Shown one piece after another: positions 1 to 8,853 of a stretch of 46,221 nucleotides of DNA. The position numbers and the translations under genes were made by a program. How positions within the stretch are numbered: the first letter of the stretch is position 1; the number at the start of each line of letters is the position of its first letter. The notes under the pieces were generated by a model. The model was given only the letters and a program-made list of their open reading frames with translations. It had not been told where the DNA came from and searched no databases. Source of the DNA: JAFGBM01 sp964564915 (GTDB lineage: Bacteria; Actinomycetota; Actinomycetes; Actinomycetales; Demequinaceae); NCBI GenBank assembly GCA_964564915.1, contig CAZMCU010000007.1:1-46221 (forward strand), read 5' to 3'.

Positions 1-69
1 CACAACCTGGGGACATCTCTTCTGAGCGACACAACCCGGGTCGACCTGCCCGAGGAGGTCTCCGCATAG
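1..69 (+). CDS. C-terminal end of an unidentified protein (partial)
   Basis: The frame that begins at the first base of the window is open for 22 codons and stops with TAG at 67-69. The peptide (ending LPEEVSA) is acidic/hydrophilic and looks protein-like, but it is too short to assign to a family. It would run convergently towards the response regulator gene that ends at 126. A real gene tail is likely in such a compact genome, but a chance open frame cannot be excluded. Confidence 0.35.
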   Translation, partial: HNLGTSLLSDTTRVDLPEEVSA

Positions 70-125
70 CGGCGCACCAGCCGCAAGACGAATCAAGCCC
101 CGAGACGAGCCGAGCCGCAAAGCCC

Positions 126-779
126 TCAGACGATCCGGCGCTGCGCAGCCCAGTGCGCGAGCTCATGGCGACTCGACAGTTGGAGTTTGCGGAGAACCGC
201 GCTCACATGCGTCTCGACCGTCTTGATGGAGATGAACAACTTCTCCCCCACCTCGCGATACGAGTAGCCGCGCGCGATGAGCCGCATGACCTCCTGCTCG
301 CGCGCCGTGAGCTTGTCGAGGTCCTCGTCCACCACCGCGATGTCGCCGGCCGAAGCCCCAAACGCGTCGAGCACAAACCCCGCAAGCCGCGGGGAAAACA
401 CCGCATCCCCGAGAGCCACGCGCTTGACGGCGTCCGTCAACTCCGGCCCAGAGATCGACTTGGTGACGTAACCGCGAGCGCCGCCCCGGACGACCGCGAC
501 GACGTCTTCCGCCGCGTCGGAAACGGACAGCGCTAGGAACTTGGGCGCATCGGCCTTCTTGAGGCAAGCGTCGAGCACGTCGAGGGCCCCTCCGCCCATT
601 CCCCCGGGAAGGTGAACGTCCAAGATGACGACCTCGGGCTTGGTCTCCGCGATGGCGGCGATAGCGGACTCGACGTCACGACCCTCACCCACCACCTCGA
701 TCCCCTCGCCCAACGACTGACGAACGCCGACGCGAATGACGTCGTGATCGTCGACGATGACCACACGAACGTTCGCCAT
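126..779 (-). CDS. LuxR/NarL-family response regulator of an envelope-stress-type module
   Basis: Cytoplasmic DNA-binding response regulator of 217 aa. The N-terminal receiver domain (about residues 3-120) has the acidic pair D10/D11, the phospho-acceptor D54 in VILDVHLPGG and the conserved K107. A C-terminal LuxR-type helix-turn-helix (about 154-214) carries LTAREQEVMRLIARG and IKTVETHVSAVLRKL. It lies 2 bp downstream of the histidine kinase, so the two form an operon transcribed away from the PspC-domain gene. This kinase/regulator/PspC arrangement matches the EsrISR three-component system of Corynebacterium glutamicum (cell-envelope stress), which is known biology; assigning the same stress here is inference. 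Its likely targets are the repeats at 1867-1909. Confidence 0.93.
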   Translation of the reverse strand: MANVRVVIVDDHDVIRVGVRQSLGEGIEVVGEGRDVESAIAAIAETKPEVVILDVHLPGGMGGGALDVLDACLKKADAPKFLALSVSDAAEDVVAVVRGGARGYVTKSISGPELTDAVKRVALGDAVFSPRLAGFVLDAFGASAGDIAVVDEDLDKLTAREQEVMRLIARGYSYREVGEKLFISIKTVETHVSAVLRKLQLSSRHELAHWAAQRRIV

Positions 780-781
780 GC

Positions 782-1819
782 TTATGCCTCCTTGACTGCC
801 TCAACCTTGCGCGGCATCGAAATGTGGACCTCGGTCCGGGTGCCTCGCTTCGACGTTACCGTGGCCGTGCCCCCGTGGCGCGAGACCCGGCCGATGATCG
901 ACTCACGAATCCCCAATCGGTCGGCGGGCACGCGCTTGGGATTGAACCCCGGGCCGGAGTCGCGGACGAAGACGTCGTACCTCTCCGGGGTCAACTCGGC
1001 GTAGACGGAGATCGGGGGAAGCCCATGGCGAGCGGCGTTCGACGCGGCCTCCTTCACGGCGGCGACCGCGGCCCGGAGGCACTTGTCCGTGGGCGCGTCC
1101 CCAACCGAGACCGTGTCGATGGCGACGGCGTTCGCGTCCTCGACCTGGGCGATCGCGGCGGCAAGCGCCGTCGCGACCGAGCCCGCCTCCGTTCGACGAT
1201 CCTGATACAGGTACGAGCGAAGGTCACGTTCCTGCGCACGGGCCAGGCGCGCGACCGTGTCCGCGTCGCCGGCGTTCTTGCGGATGAGCGTGAGCGTCTG
1301 GAGAACGGAGTCGTGGAGGTGCGCGGCGATCTCCGCCCGCTCGAACTCCCGCACGCGCTCCATCCGCTCGACGCCCACTTGGCGAATAAGGCGCATCCAC
1401 CACGGCGCGAGGAGAAGCCCCACGCCGAGCAAGATGACGGGCGGGACGACGATGGCCCGGAGCACGGGCTGCGTCGTGAATTCCCACCGCGAGAACCACC
1501 ACATCGCACCGCCGGCGAGAGCTAGGCCCGTCATCACCCGCGAGAGGTGCTCGCGAGAGAACAGGCCGACGATGAGGTCGGGACGCCTGCCCTCGCGGGA
1601 CGACGCCGCATCGAGTGGGCTCCACACGAGGGCGGTCCCGGTGAGGAAGGCCACGGCGGGTGGCATCCACGGCCCGATCGCCGTGATGTTGTAGCGCGCC
1701 GCGGTCATGACGACAGCCGCGACGAGGAGAGCGGCACCCAGCACGATCCTCGGCCAAGTCGGGGGTCGACTCTGCCTCTCCAGGGTGAGGGCGATCCTTT
1801 CGCCCGCCGGAATGCTCAC
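782..1819 (-). CDS. NarL-type membrane sensor histidine kinase (EsrS-like)
   Basis: 345-aa kinase. The N-terminal half holds about four hydrophobic segments (near residues 24-42, 50-66, 95-110, 120-142) with only short loops and no obvious extracytoplasmic sensor domain. The dimerisation helix carries H169 in AHLHDSVLQ, the HisKA_3 type that partners LuxR-family regulators. The ATPase domain shows the N-box (KEAASNAARHG, N261), DSGPGF (D287) and a final glycine-rich segment. The start is GTG at 1819; no strong ribosome site is visible. The lack of a sensor domain fits models in which a partner membrane protein, here the divergent PspC-domain protein, gates the kinase. The gene is followed directly by its response regulator. 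Confidence 0.92.
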   Translation of the reverse strand: MSIPAGERIALTLERQSRPPTWPRIVLGAALLVAAVVMTAARYNITAIGPWMPPAVAFLTGTALVWSPLDAASSREGRRPDLIVGLFSREHLSRVMTGLALAGGAMWWFSRWEFTTQPVLRAIVVPPVILLGVGLLLAPWWMRLIRQVGVERMERVREFERAEIAAHLHDSVLQTLTLIRKNAGDADTVARLARAQERDLRSYLYQDRRTEAGSVATALAAAIAQVEDANAVAIDTVSVGDAPTDKCLRAAVAAVKEAASNAARHGLPPISVYAELTPERYDVFVRDSGPGFNPKRVPADRLGIRESIIGRVSRHGGTATVTSKRGTRTEVHISMPRKVEAVKEA

Positions 1820-1866
1820 GCCCTAATCGTCACACACCCCAAGCCACGATAAGCGGCTTCCGAATC

Positions 1867-1909
1867 AAGATCAGGGTCGCGCGGCCACAAGATCAGGGGG
1901 AAATCAGGG
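1867..1909. promoter_or_regulatory. Three helically phased ATCAGGG direct repeats in a divergent promoter region
   Basis: The 161-bp region between the kinase start (1819) and the PspC gene start (1981) contains AAGATCAGGG twice (1867-1876 and 1889-1898) and AAATCAGGG once (1901-1909). The ATCAGGG cores begin at 1870, 1892 and 1903, so they are spaced 22 and 11 bp, i.e. whole helical turns on one face. A TTGACC -35-like hexamer follows at 1934-1939, towards the PspC gene. I infer a response-regulator binding region controlling the PspC gene and possibly the kinase operon; there is no direct proof. Confidence 0.5.
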
Positions 1910-1980
1910 TAGTACCTCATAGCGCCCTCCCCCTTGACCCGGCGACGATGGATGCAGGTTCAGTAACTGAGGAGGAAGCC

Positions 1981-3399
1981 GTGACTACACAGCAGGATCA
2001 GCCCCGCGACGAGGCCCAGTTCTTCACCCACGTACGCGGGTGGGGCATCACGCGCGGAGAGAATGGCGTCTTCGGTGGAGTCGTCGAAGGCGTCGGCGAA
2101 CGCATCGGTATGGACCGCGTTCCCGCACGCCTCATCGCGATCGTCCTCGCCCTTATCACCAGCGGTCTTTTCCTCGCCGCATACGCCGCGGCGTGGGCGA
2201 TCCTTCCCGATAGCAAAGGACGCATCATCGCCCAGGACTTCGGGCGCGGAACCCCCAACGTGCCCGCTCTCATCGGGATCGGCATCTTCGGCCTGATCGG
2301 CCTGAACGGTCTCGCGTGGACCGGCCCCCTCGGATGGGGCTGGATCGGGGTCGTCATCTCCACGATCGTCGGGTTGGCCATCGTCGTCGGTATCATCGCG
2401 CTGATCGCCTTGGCCGTATCGAAGGACGAGCACGGGAGGACCCACGTCGTCGTCGAGTTCAAGGGCGCCGACCAGGCGAAGGCTCGAGCCAAGACCGCCG
2501 CTACGGACGCCAAGACCGCCGCCAAGGCCTTTACCGGCGAGATGAAGACTTCCGGACGACGATTGAAGGACGAGGGTCGCGCAACGGCGCGCCGCGCCAA
2601 GGTCGCAGCCGACGAGATTCGCGCGGCCGTCACATCCCAGCCCGCTACCCCCTCGACCGAATCGGAAGACTCGACGGGCTCGACGCCACCGGTTCGCCCC
2701 GCCCCCGCGCCGTACTTGAGGCCCCGCGTCCCCGGCCCCGGTAGGACGATCCGCCTGCTCGCGCTCTCGGCTTCCTTCCTCAGTGCCGCCTTCATCTGGT
2801 GGCTCAATCGCGAGGATTACTTGAGCGTCAGCCCCGTCGAGGCGTGGTTCGCGGTCGCGATCGTCATCGTAGGCTTGGCGATCATCGCTGCCGGTGCGGC
2901 GGGAAGAAGGATCGGAGTCTTCGGGTTCTGGGCCGTCGTCCTCATCGCCGGATGGTGCCTGCGGATCGCCGCAGGCCCCGAGGTCGATCGTTTGCTCAAC
3001 TCCCACGAGGTGTTCTTCAACCTCGATGGCAAACCTCACCTCATCTCGGTCAACCCCGGAACGGTGGACTGCCGGGACTTCGACTGGAGCCTCGTCAACC
3101 GGGCATCGGACACGTCGATCCTCGCAAGCGACCACGATTACCGATTCACGCTGACCCAGAATGACGCCACGATTCTGGTGCCGGCCGGGGCGAGCGTCAC
3201 CCTTCGGTCCACCGCGGGCGATGTCGAGACGACCCTGTCGTGGGAGCGTTTCGACGAGGACGGTAAGGGAACCTACTTCGGGACCTGCGACATCGACGGC
3301 CCGAGTGCGACGTTCTCGACCATCGGAGAGAACCACAGGGACGTCGCCATCACGATCACTCCCAGCGTCACCAATATCGTCATCGAGGAGCAGCCATGA
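1981..3399 (+). CDS. PspC-domain membrane protein (EsrI-like partner of the kinase)
   Basis: 472-aa integral membrane protein. The start is GTG 1981 because AGGAGG at 1970-1975 sits 5 bp before it; an in-frame ATG at 1948 has no such site. In order: a PspC domain (about residues 25-80, with FGGVVEGVGERIG and a hydrophobic helix), two further membrane segments to about 150, an Ala/Lys/Arg-rich helical stretch (about 160-215), a Pro/Thr/Ser linker, three more hydrophobic segments (about 245-325) and a C-terminal, probably extracytoplasmic, beta-rich domain with two cysteines. PspC proteins beside NarL-type kinases act as inhibitors or sensors in envelope-stress systems; that role is inferred. 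Its stop overlaps the next start (ATGA). Confidence 0.85.
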   Translation: MTTQQDQPRDEAQFFTHVRGWGITRGENGVFGGVVEGVGERIGMDRVPARLIAIVLALITSGLFLAAYAAAWAILPDSKGRIIAQDFGRGTPNVPALIGIGIFGLIGLNGLAWTGPLGWGWIGVVISTIVGLAIVVGIIALIALAVSKDEHGRTHVVVEFKGADQAKARAKTAATDAKTAAKAFTGEMKTSGRRLKDEGRATARRAKVAADEIRAAVTSQPATPSTESEDSTGSTPPVRPAPAPYLRPRVPGPGRTIRLLALSASFLSAAFIWWLNREDYLSVSPVEAWFAVAIVIVGLAIIAAGAAGRRIGVFGFWAVVLIAGWCLRIAAGPEVDRLLNSHEVFFNLDGKPHLISVNPGTVDCRDFDWSLVNRASDTSILASDHDYRFTLTQNDATILVPAGASVTLRSTAGDVETTLSWERFDEDGKGTYFGTCDIDGPSATFSTIGENHRDVAITITPSVTNIVIEEQP

Positions 3400-3620
3400 G
3401 CACGGATTCAACAAGCCGGCGGACCCGGCCCGTCGTCTACCGGAAAGCCACCGAGCGCATTACGACCATGATGTGGGGCCTAGCGGTCGTCGCCTTCGGG
3501 TTGGGCGTCATCGCCTGGCTCGATGGCTACGACTTCGATCTCCAACTCGCGGGGATCATCACGCTCGCCATCTTCGGGGTATGGATCCTCGGTTCGGCGA
3601 TCGTCTCCTCCACCAACGAC
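3396..3620 (+). CDS. Small two-helix membrane protein co-translated with the PspC protein (3' end in gap)
   Basis: The ATG at 3396 overlaps the TGA of the PspC gene, so translation is probably coupled. 75 residues are visible: a basic N-terminus, a hydrophobic helix (MMWGLAVVAFGLGVIAWL), a short acidic loop, and a second helix (IITLAIFGVWILGSAIV), ending in SSTND at the gap. If the gap really were 100 bp the frame would close at TGA 3729-3731, but 100 N is a nominal length, so the true C-terminus is unknown. I do not recognise the family. Small membrane proteins often accompany PspC/LiaF-type proteins, so an accessory role in the same system is plausible. Confidence 0.65.
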
Positions 3621-3720
3621 NNNNNNNNNNNNNNNNNNNNNNNNNNNNNNNNNNNNNNNNNNNNNNNNNNNNNNNNNNNNNNNNNNNNNNNNNNNNNNNN
3701 NNNNNNNNNNNNNNNNNNNN
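3621..3720. other. Assembly gap (100 N)
   Basis: Exactly 100 N, a conventional placeholder length. It hides the 3' end of the small membrane protein and possibly part of the intergenic region before the convergent guaA stop at 3740. Confidence 0.97.
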
Positions 3721-3739
3721 GGGACGACTGACGGCCCCG

Positions 3740-5299
3740 CTACTCCCATTCGATCGTCCCGGGGGGCTTGCTCGTGATGTCCAGCACCACGCGGTTGATG
3801 TCCGCCACCTCGTTCGTGATGCGGTTCGACACTTGGGCGAGCGTGTCGTAGGGAATGCGGGACCAGTCGGCCGTCATCGCGTCCTCACTCGATACCGGCC
3901 GCAAGACCACGGGATGCCCGTACGTACGCCCATCCCCTTGAACCCCGACGCTCCTCACGTCGGCGAGGAGCACCACCGGACACTGCCAGATGTCCCGATC
4001 GAGTCCCGCCGCGTGGAGTTCTTCCCGCGCGATGCGATCGGCGGCGCGGAGAATCCTCAACCGCTCCTCGGTCACCTCACCGATGATGCGGATCGCCAAG
4101 CCGGGTCCGGGGAAGGGCTGACGCCACACGATTCCCTCCGGGAGCCCGAGTTCGAGGCCTACCGCGCGCACCTCATCCTTGAACAGCGTCCGAAGTGGTT
4201 CGACGAGTTCGAACCTCAGGTCGTCGGGCAAACCGCCGACGTTGTGATGGCTCTTGATGTTGGCCGCACCTTCGCCGCCTCCCGATTCCACGACATCCGG
4301 GTATAGCGTGCCCTGGACGAGGAAGCCAACCTCTTCGCCCAGGCCCGCGGATTGCATGAGGGTGCGCGCCTCCACCTCAAACGCGCGAATGAACTCGCGT
4401 CCGACGATCTTCCGCTTCTCCTCCGGGTCGATGACGCCGGCAAGGGCGTCGAGAAACGCCTTCCGCGCATCCGACACCACGAGCTTGACCCCCGTGGCGG
4501 CGACGAAGTCACGTTCAACCTGCTCGGCTTCTCCCTCCCTCAGAAGGCCGTGATCGACGAAGACGCAGGTCAACTGCTCACCGACCGCGCGCTGCACGAG
4601 CGCGGCCGCGACGGCGGAATCGACGCCCCCGGACAGTCCGCACATCACCGGCGCGGAACCCACCTGGGCACGGATCTGGGCAACCTGCTCCTCGATGACG
4701 CCCTCGCTCGTCCAGTTGGCCTCCAGCCCCGCGACACGGAAGAGGAAGTTCTCCAGGGTCGCCTGACCGAGGGGGGTATGCCTCACCTCCGGGTGCCACT
4801 GCACCCCGACGAGGCGTCGCGTACGATCCTCGAACGCCGCCACGGGGGATCCCGCCGTTTGGGCGAGGACCGCAAAGCCTTCCGGCGCTTCCTGAACGGC
4901 GTCCCCGTGAGACATCCACACGCTCTGTTCGGTGGGGCTACCCGCGAGCGTCATCCCCTCGTCGACGACCTCGGCTGTCGTACGCCCAAACTCCCTCAAT
5001 CCGGTTTTCGCAACCGTTCCACCGAGGGCTTGGGCCATCAGTTGATGCCCGTAGCAAATCCCCATAACGGGCACGCCGGCCTCGAACAGAGCCCGATCGA
5101 GGGAGGGGGCGCCCTTCTCGTATACGGACGAGGGGCCACCGGAGACAATGATCGCCGCCGGTTCGCGCGCCAGGATGTCGGCTGCGCTCATCGTGTGCGG
5201 CACGATTTCGGAGTAGACGTGAGCCTCGCGAACGCGACGAGCGATGAGCTGGGCGTATTGAGCCCCGCAATCGATGACGAGGACGGCGCGTCCACTCAT
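3740..5299 (-). CDS. guaA: GMP synthase (glutamine-hydrolysing)
   Basis: Converts XMP, ATP and glutamine to GMP, the last step of guanine nucleotide synthesis. 519 aa, the usual size. The glutaminase domain (about 1-190) has the catalytic cysteine C82 in GICYGHQ and the H169/E171 pair in WHPEV. The ATP-pyrophosphatase domain carries the P-loop SGGVDS (223-228), and the C-terminal dimerisation domain ends in the conserved KPPGTIEWE. The start is ATG 5299, preceded by GGAGAA; the frame is open 60 codons further upstream but that extension is unlike any GuaA. It sits apart from guaB and guaB3, with the diguanylate cyclase (which uses GTP) immediately upstream on the same strand. Confidence 0.97.
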   Translation of the reverse strand: MSGRAVLVIDCGAQYAQLIARRVREAHVYSEIVPHTMSAADILAREPAAIIVSGGPSSVYEKGAPSLDRALFEAGVPVMGICYGHQLMAQALGGTVAKTGLREFGRTTAEVVDEGMTLAGSPTEQSVWMSHGDAVQEAPEGFAVLAQTAGSPVAAFEDRTRRLVGVQWHPEVRHTPLGQATLENFLFRVAGLEANWTSEGVIEEQVAQIRAQVGSAPVMCGLSGGVDSAVAAALVQRAVGEQLTCVFVDHGLLREGEAEQVERDFVAATGVKLVVSDARKAFLDALAGVIDPEEKRKIVGREFIRAFEVEARTLMQSAGLGEEVGFLVQGTLYPDVVESGGGEGAANIKSHHNVGGLPDDLRFELVEPLRTLFKDEVRAVGLELGLPEGIVWRQPFPGPGLAIRIIGEVTEERLRILRAADRIAREELHAAGLDRDIWQCPVVLLADVRSVGVQGDGRTYGHPVVLRPVSSEDAMTADWSRIPYDTLAQVSNRITNEVADINRVVLDITSKPPGTIEWE

Positions 5300-5402
5300 A
5301 GAGTTCTCCGTCCTCTCTCGGTGGGGTCGTGCGTCCATTGTCCCGTATCGCCCGCGCGAAGGTGGCCACTCGTGCCGCCCGGTCCCACTTCCCGAGCGCC
5401 CT

Positions 5403-6557
5403 CTAGATGTTGGCGGGGACCAGCCGTGCCGACACGACGACGTTGCGCCCGGACGACTTCGCCTCGTAGAGATTGGCATCCGCCAAGCGCAGCACCTCCT
5501 CCTTCCCCGAGTAACGCGGAGCGTGCGCTAGCCCAACCGAGATCGTGACCCTCGCGAGGGATTCCGGGGCACCGTACTCCTCCTCCATGTCCTCTCGCGC
5601 TCGCTCCATCAGCGCGTCGGCGTCGGCAAGGGACATTGAGGGCAGCACGACGAGGAACTCCTCGCCTCCCCAGCGAGCCACAACGCCGTCGTCCCCCACC
5701 GATCGAACGAGCGTGCGCGCCGCATTGGCCAAGACGACGTCACCCGCGCCATGACCCAGCCGATCGTTGATGAGCTTGAACCGGTCGAGGTCGACGAGCG
5801 CGAGAGAGTAGTCACACCTCCGCGCGACGGACGAGAGAACCGGGGCTATTCCTCTCCGGTTATAGACGTCCGTCAACGCATCCGTTTGTGCCGCCACCTG
5901 AGCCGCGGCAAGCAAAGCGGCGTTCTTCTCGCGCTCAACCTCGTAGTAACGAAGGTCGAAACGGCCGAGGACGTAAAGGATGACCACCGTTGCGATCGCG
6001 TTGATCGCGAAGAGCCATTGGTTCAACTGCTCAGGAATGACATGGCGCATTCTTTCCGCCGGCCACGAGACCTCACTGTGCACCAACATCGCGACGGAAA
6101 TCACGACGGCACCGATACGCGAGATCCGCTGCTCGGGTCGGAAGAGGGCGAAACTCAGCACTCCTCCGGTGAAGAGCGGCAGTTGAAATCCGGAGTCCGT
6201 CGTGAAGTACGCCGTGAGGAGGACCGAACCGAGGATCGCCGCGAGGAGGGCAACGGAGGAAGCGAGTCGGTAGAGCCGACGGGAGTTGAGGCCGATGGCC
6301 AGCATCCACAACGCCGCGAGTCCGTACAAAATCACTCCGGGAACCCACAAGTCGGGGTAGTGGTAGAGGAGGATGGCGGTCCCGTACGGAATGACGACGA
6401 TGAGGCAAATAAAGGAGAACTGATTCGTCGCGATAATGGACCGCGACTCAGCGGAAGCGAGCGGCTTGACGCCGACGTGGCCGACAACGCGCCACGCCCG
6501 CACCGCCCGCTGACGCACGCGCCTCATATCCATTCGACGACTCTCGTTAGCTTCCAC
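5403..6557 (-). CDS. Membrane-anchored GGDEF diguanylate cyclase
   Basis: 384-aa protein predicted to make cyclic di-GMP from two GTP. The N-terminal half (about 45-200) contains about six hydrophobic helices, with no recognised sensor domain. A short helical linker (about 203-224) leads to a GGDEF domain with DALTDVYNRRG, DLDRFK, NDRLGHGAGD and the active-site motif GGEEF at 297-301, so catalysis looks intact. At the place of the product-inhibition I-site (RxxD) it has G-x-x-G, so feedback inhibition is probably absent. The start is taken as GTG 6557; ATG codons at residues 9 and 11 are alternatives because no ribosome site is decisive. It is divergent from pta. Confidence 0.9.
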   Translation of the reverse strand: MEANESRRMDMRRVRQRAVRAWRVVGHVGVKPLASAESRSIIATNQFSFICLIVVIPYGTAILLYHYPDLWVPGVILYGLAALWMLAIGLNSRRLYRLASSVALLAAILGSVLLTAYFTTDSGFQLPLFTGGVLSFALFRPEQRISRIGAVVISVAMLVHSEVSWPAERMRHVIPEQLNQWLFAINAIATVVILYVLGRFDLRYYEVEREKNAALLAAAQVAAQTDALTDVYNRRGIAPVLSSVARRCDYSLALVDLDRFKLINDRLGHGAGDVVLANAARTLVRSVGDDGVVARWGGEEFLVVLPSMSLADADALMERAREDMEEEYGAPESLARVTISVGLAHAPRYSGKEEVLRLADANLYEAKSSGRNVVVSARLVPANI

Positions 6558-6753
6558 TGGCCCTCAAGCGCTTCCAGGAAATCCTCGTTGATCGCCCGGA
6601 TGCTTGGAGTCTAGCCGCGACAGAGCGACGACGCGAAGTCCACGTGCTTGTGGGACCCCACGCTTCGATTGCGGCTCCGGAGTGTCCGGGTTGTCTCAAC
6701 TTTCTGGGACCCTTTTCACGGTTTCGATCCCTCATGGGTGGGATGCTTGTCCC

Positions 6754-8853
6754 GTGAGCAGAAACATCTATGTCACCTCACCCGAGGGAGAGACGGGAAA
6801 ATCGACCGTCGCCCTGGGCATCGTCAACCTGCTCGGGCGCACCATCGGCAAAGTCGGGGTCTTCCGGCCGGTGACGCGGGCGGCAGACGGTTCGGACTAC
6901 GTGCTTCAGCTTCTCCTCGGACACGCGGGTGTCGACCTGAGTTACGACGAATGCGTTGGGGTGACCTATCACGACGTTCACCACGATCCCGATGCCGCGC
7001 TCAACCAAATCGTCAACAGGTATCACGCGGTCGAGCGACAGTGCGATGTCGTGGTCATCGTTGGGACCGACTACACCGACGTCGCCGGTCCGGCGGAGTT
7101 TGAGTACAACGCAAGGATCGCGGCCAACCTCGGAGCCCCCGTCGCCCTCGTTGTGAGGGGGATTGACCGGAGCCCGGAGGAAATCGCCCAGATCGTTGAC
7201 CAGTCCACGATCGAGTTGGAAAGCAATCACGCGAGGCTCGTCGCCGTCTTTGCCAACCGATGCAACCCCTCCGAACTCGACGCCGTACGGGCCGCTCTCC
7301 CCGAGGGCAAATCCATGGGGGCCCTTCCCGAGGACCCCCTCCTCATCGCACCGGTTCTCCGCGATCTGATGCGGGCCGTCGATGGAGAGTTTTTCTCCGG
7401 GGATGAGGACCTGCTCACGCGGGAGGTCATGGGACTCACCATCGGAGCCATGACCGTCGATCATCTCCTAGACCGCCTCCGTGAAGGTCACGTCATCATC
7501 ACCCCGGGGGACCGTTCGGACGCGCTCCTTGCGATCCTCGCCGCGCACGCCGCAACCGGATTCCCGAAGCTAGCGGGCGTCATTCTCAACGGCGGATTCC
7601 TTCCCTCCGATCCGGTCCGCCGACTTCTCGCGGGGGCCGACTCCACTCTTCCGATCATCACCTGCCCGTTTGGGACCTACGAGACGAGCACGCGCTGCAA
7701 CAACACGAGGGGCCGCCTGTCGCGCGAATCCTCCCTCAAGGTCGACTCGGCGCTCTCCCTCTTCGACCGGAACGTCGACACGACCGCGCTTCGCCAACTC
7801 ATTAGCGTGGCCAAGACCGATGTCGTCACCCCATTGATGTTCGAGTACGAAATCCTCGACCGCGCGCGAGCGGATCGGCGACACATCGTGCTGCCGGAAG
7901 GCGACGACGATCGGATCCTCCGTGCCGCGTCGACCCTCCTCACTCGGGACGTCGTCGACCTGACCATCCTGGGCGACGAAAAGCCGATCCGGGCCCGTGC
8001 CGCCGAACTCGGCATCGACATTGCTCGCGCCGCGATCGTCTCCAGCTCCGATACCGTACTCGTCAAGCGTTTCGCAAAGAGCCTCCATAAGTTGAGGGAA
8101 AGCAAGGGCGTCAGCCTCGACTTGGCCAAGGAGATGGTCAAGGACGTCTCGTATTTCGGAACGATGATGGTGCTCGAGGGCATGGCCGACGGAATGGTGT
8201 CCGGTGCCACGCACACGACGGCGCACACCATCACCCCGGCCTTCCAAGTCATCAAGACCCCTCCAGGGGTCAGCATCGTCTCGTCCGTGTTCCTCATGTG
8301 CCTGGAAGACCGGGTCCTCGTGTACGGAGACTGTGCCGTCAACCCCGATCCCACGTCCGAACAATTGGCGGACATCGCCATCTCCTCCGCCGAGACGTCC
8401 GTGATGTTTGGAATCGAACCCCGCATCGCCATGCTGAGTTACTCCACCGGTGAGTCGGGGACGGGAACCGACGTCGACAAGGTCCGAGCCGCGACCGAAC
8501 TCGTCCGCAAGCGCCGACCCGATCTCTTAGTCGAGGGCCCCATCCAATACGATGCGGCGATCGAACCCTCGGTCGCGAAGACGAAGATGCCGGACTCGCC
8601 TGTCGCCGGGAAAGCCACGGTATTCGTCTTCCCCGATCTCAACACGGGAAACAACACGTACAAGGCCGTCCAGCGATCCGCGGGAGCCGTCGCAATCGGG
8701 CCCGTTCTGCAGGGGCTCCGGAGGCCCGTCAACGATCTTTCTCGCGGAGCCACGGTAGACGATATCGTCAACACTGTCGCGATCACCGCGATCCAAGCCC
8801 AGCAACTCAACGGTGTGCCGCTCGATGCAGCGCCTCAAGGGGGAACGTCATGA
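6754..8853 (+). CDS. pta: Phosphate acetyltransferase
   Basis: Interconverts acetyl-CoA and acetyl phosphate; with AckA it forms the acetate overflow/activation pathway. 699 aa, the long class: an N-terminal P-loop/DRTGG regulatory half (SPEGETGKST at residues 9-18) and a C-terminal catalytic PTA domain (DRRHIVLPEGDDDR; GATHTTAHTITPA; SYSTGESGTG; FPDLNTGNNTYKA). The start is GTG 6754 because the N-terminus MSRNIYVTSP matches the family; the frame extends 50 codons upstream with unrelated residues. It is translationally coupled to ackA (ATGA at 8850-8853). The 196-bp upstream region holds two GGGACCC copies (6652-6658, 6706-6712), the first inside the palindrome GTGGGACCCCAC. Confidence 0.96.
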   Translation: MSRNIYVTSPEGETGKSTVALGIVNLLGRTIGKVGVFRPVTRAADGSDYVLQLLLGHAGVDLSYDECVGVTYHDVHHDPDAALNQIVNRYHAVERQCDVVVIVGTDYTDVAGPAEFEYNARIAANLGAPVALVVRGIDRSPEEIAQIVDQSTIELESNHARLVAVFANRCNPSELDAVRAALPEGKSMGALPEDPLLIAPVLRDLMRAVDGEFFSGDEDLLTREVMGLTIGAMTVDHLLDRLREGHVIITPGDRSDALLAILAAHAATGFPKLAGVILNGGFLPSDPVRRLLAGADSTLPIITCPFGTYETSTRCNNTRGRLSRESSLKVDSALSLFDRNVDTTALRQLISVAKTDVVTPLMFEYEILDRARADRRHIVLPEGDDDRILRAASTLLTRDVVDLTILGDEKPIRARAAELGIDIARAAIVSSSDTVLVKRFAKSLHKLRESKGVSLDLAKEMVKDVSYFGTMMVLEGMADGMVSGATHTTAHTITPAFQVIKTPPGVSIVSSVFLMCLEDRVLVYGDCAVNPDPTSEQLADIAISSAETSVMFGIEPRIAMLSYSTGESGTGTDVDKVRAATELVRKRRPDLLVEGPIQYDAAIEPSVAKTKMPDSPVAGKATVFVFPDLNTGNNTYKAVQRSAGAVAIGPVLQGLRRPVNDLSRGATVDDIVNTVAITAIQAQQLNGVPLDAAPQGGTS

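Noticed and set aside
69..84. Short hairpin GCGGC-N6-GCCGC at the end of the first partial gene
   Set aside because: Only a 5-bp stem overlapping the stop codon; not convincing as a terminator.
1960..3414. 484-codon minus-strand open frame opposite the PspC gene
   Set aside because: The plus-strand frame has PspC, membrane helices and a strong ribosome site; the minus frame is Gly/Asp/Arg-rich noise.
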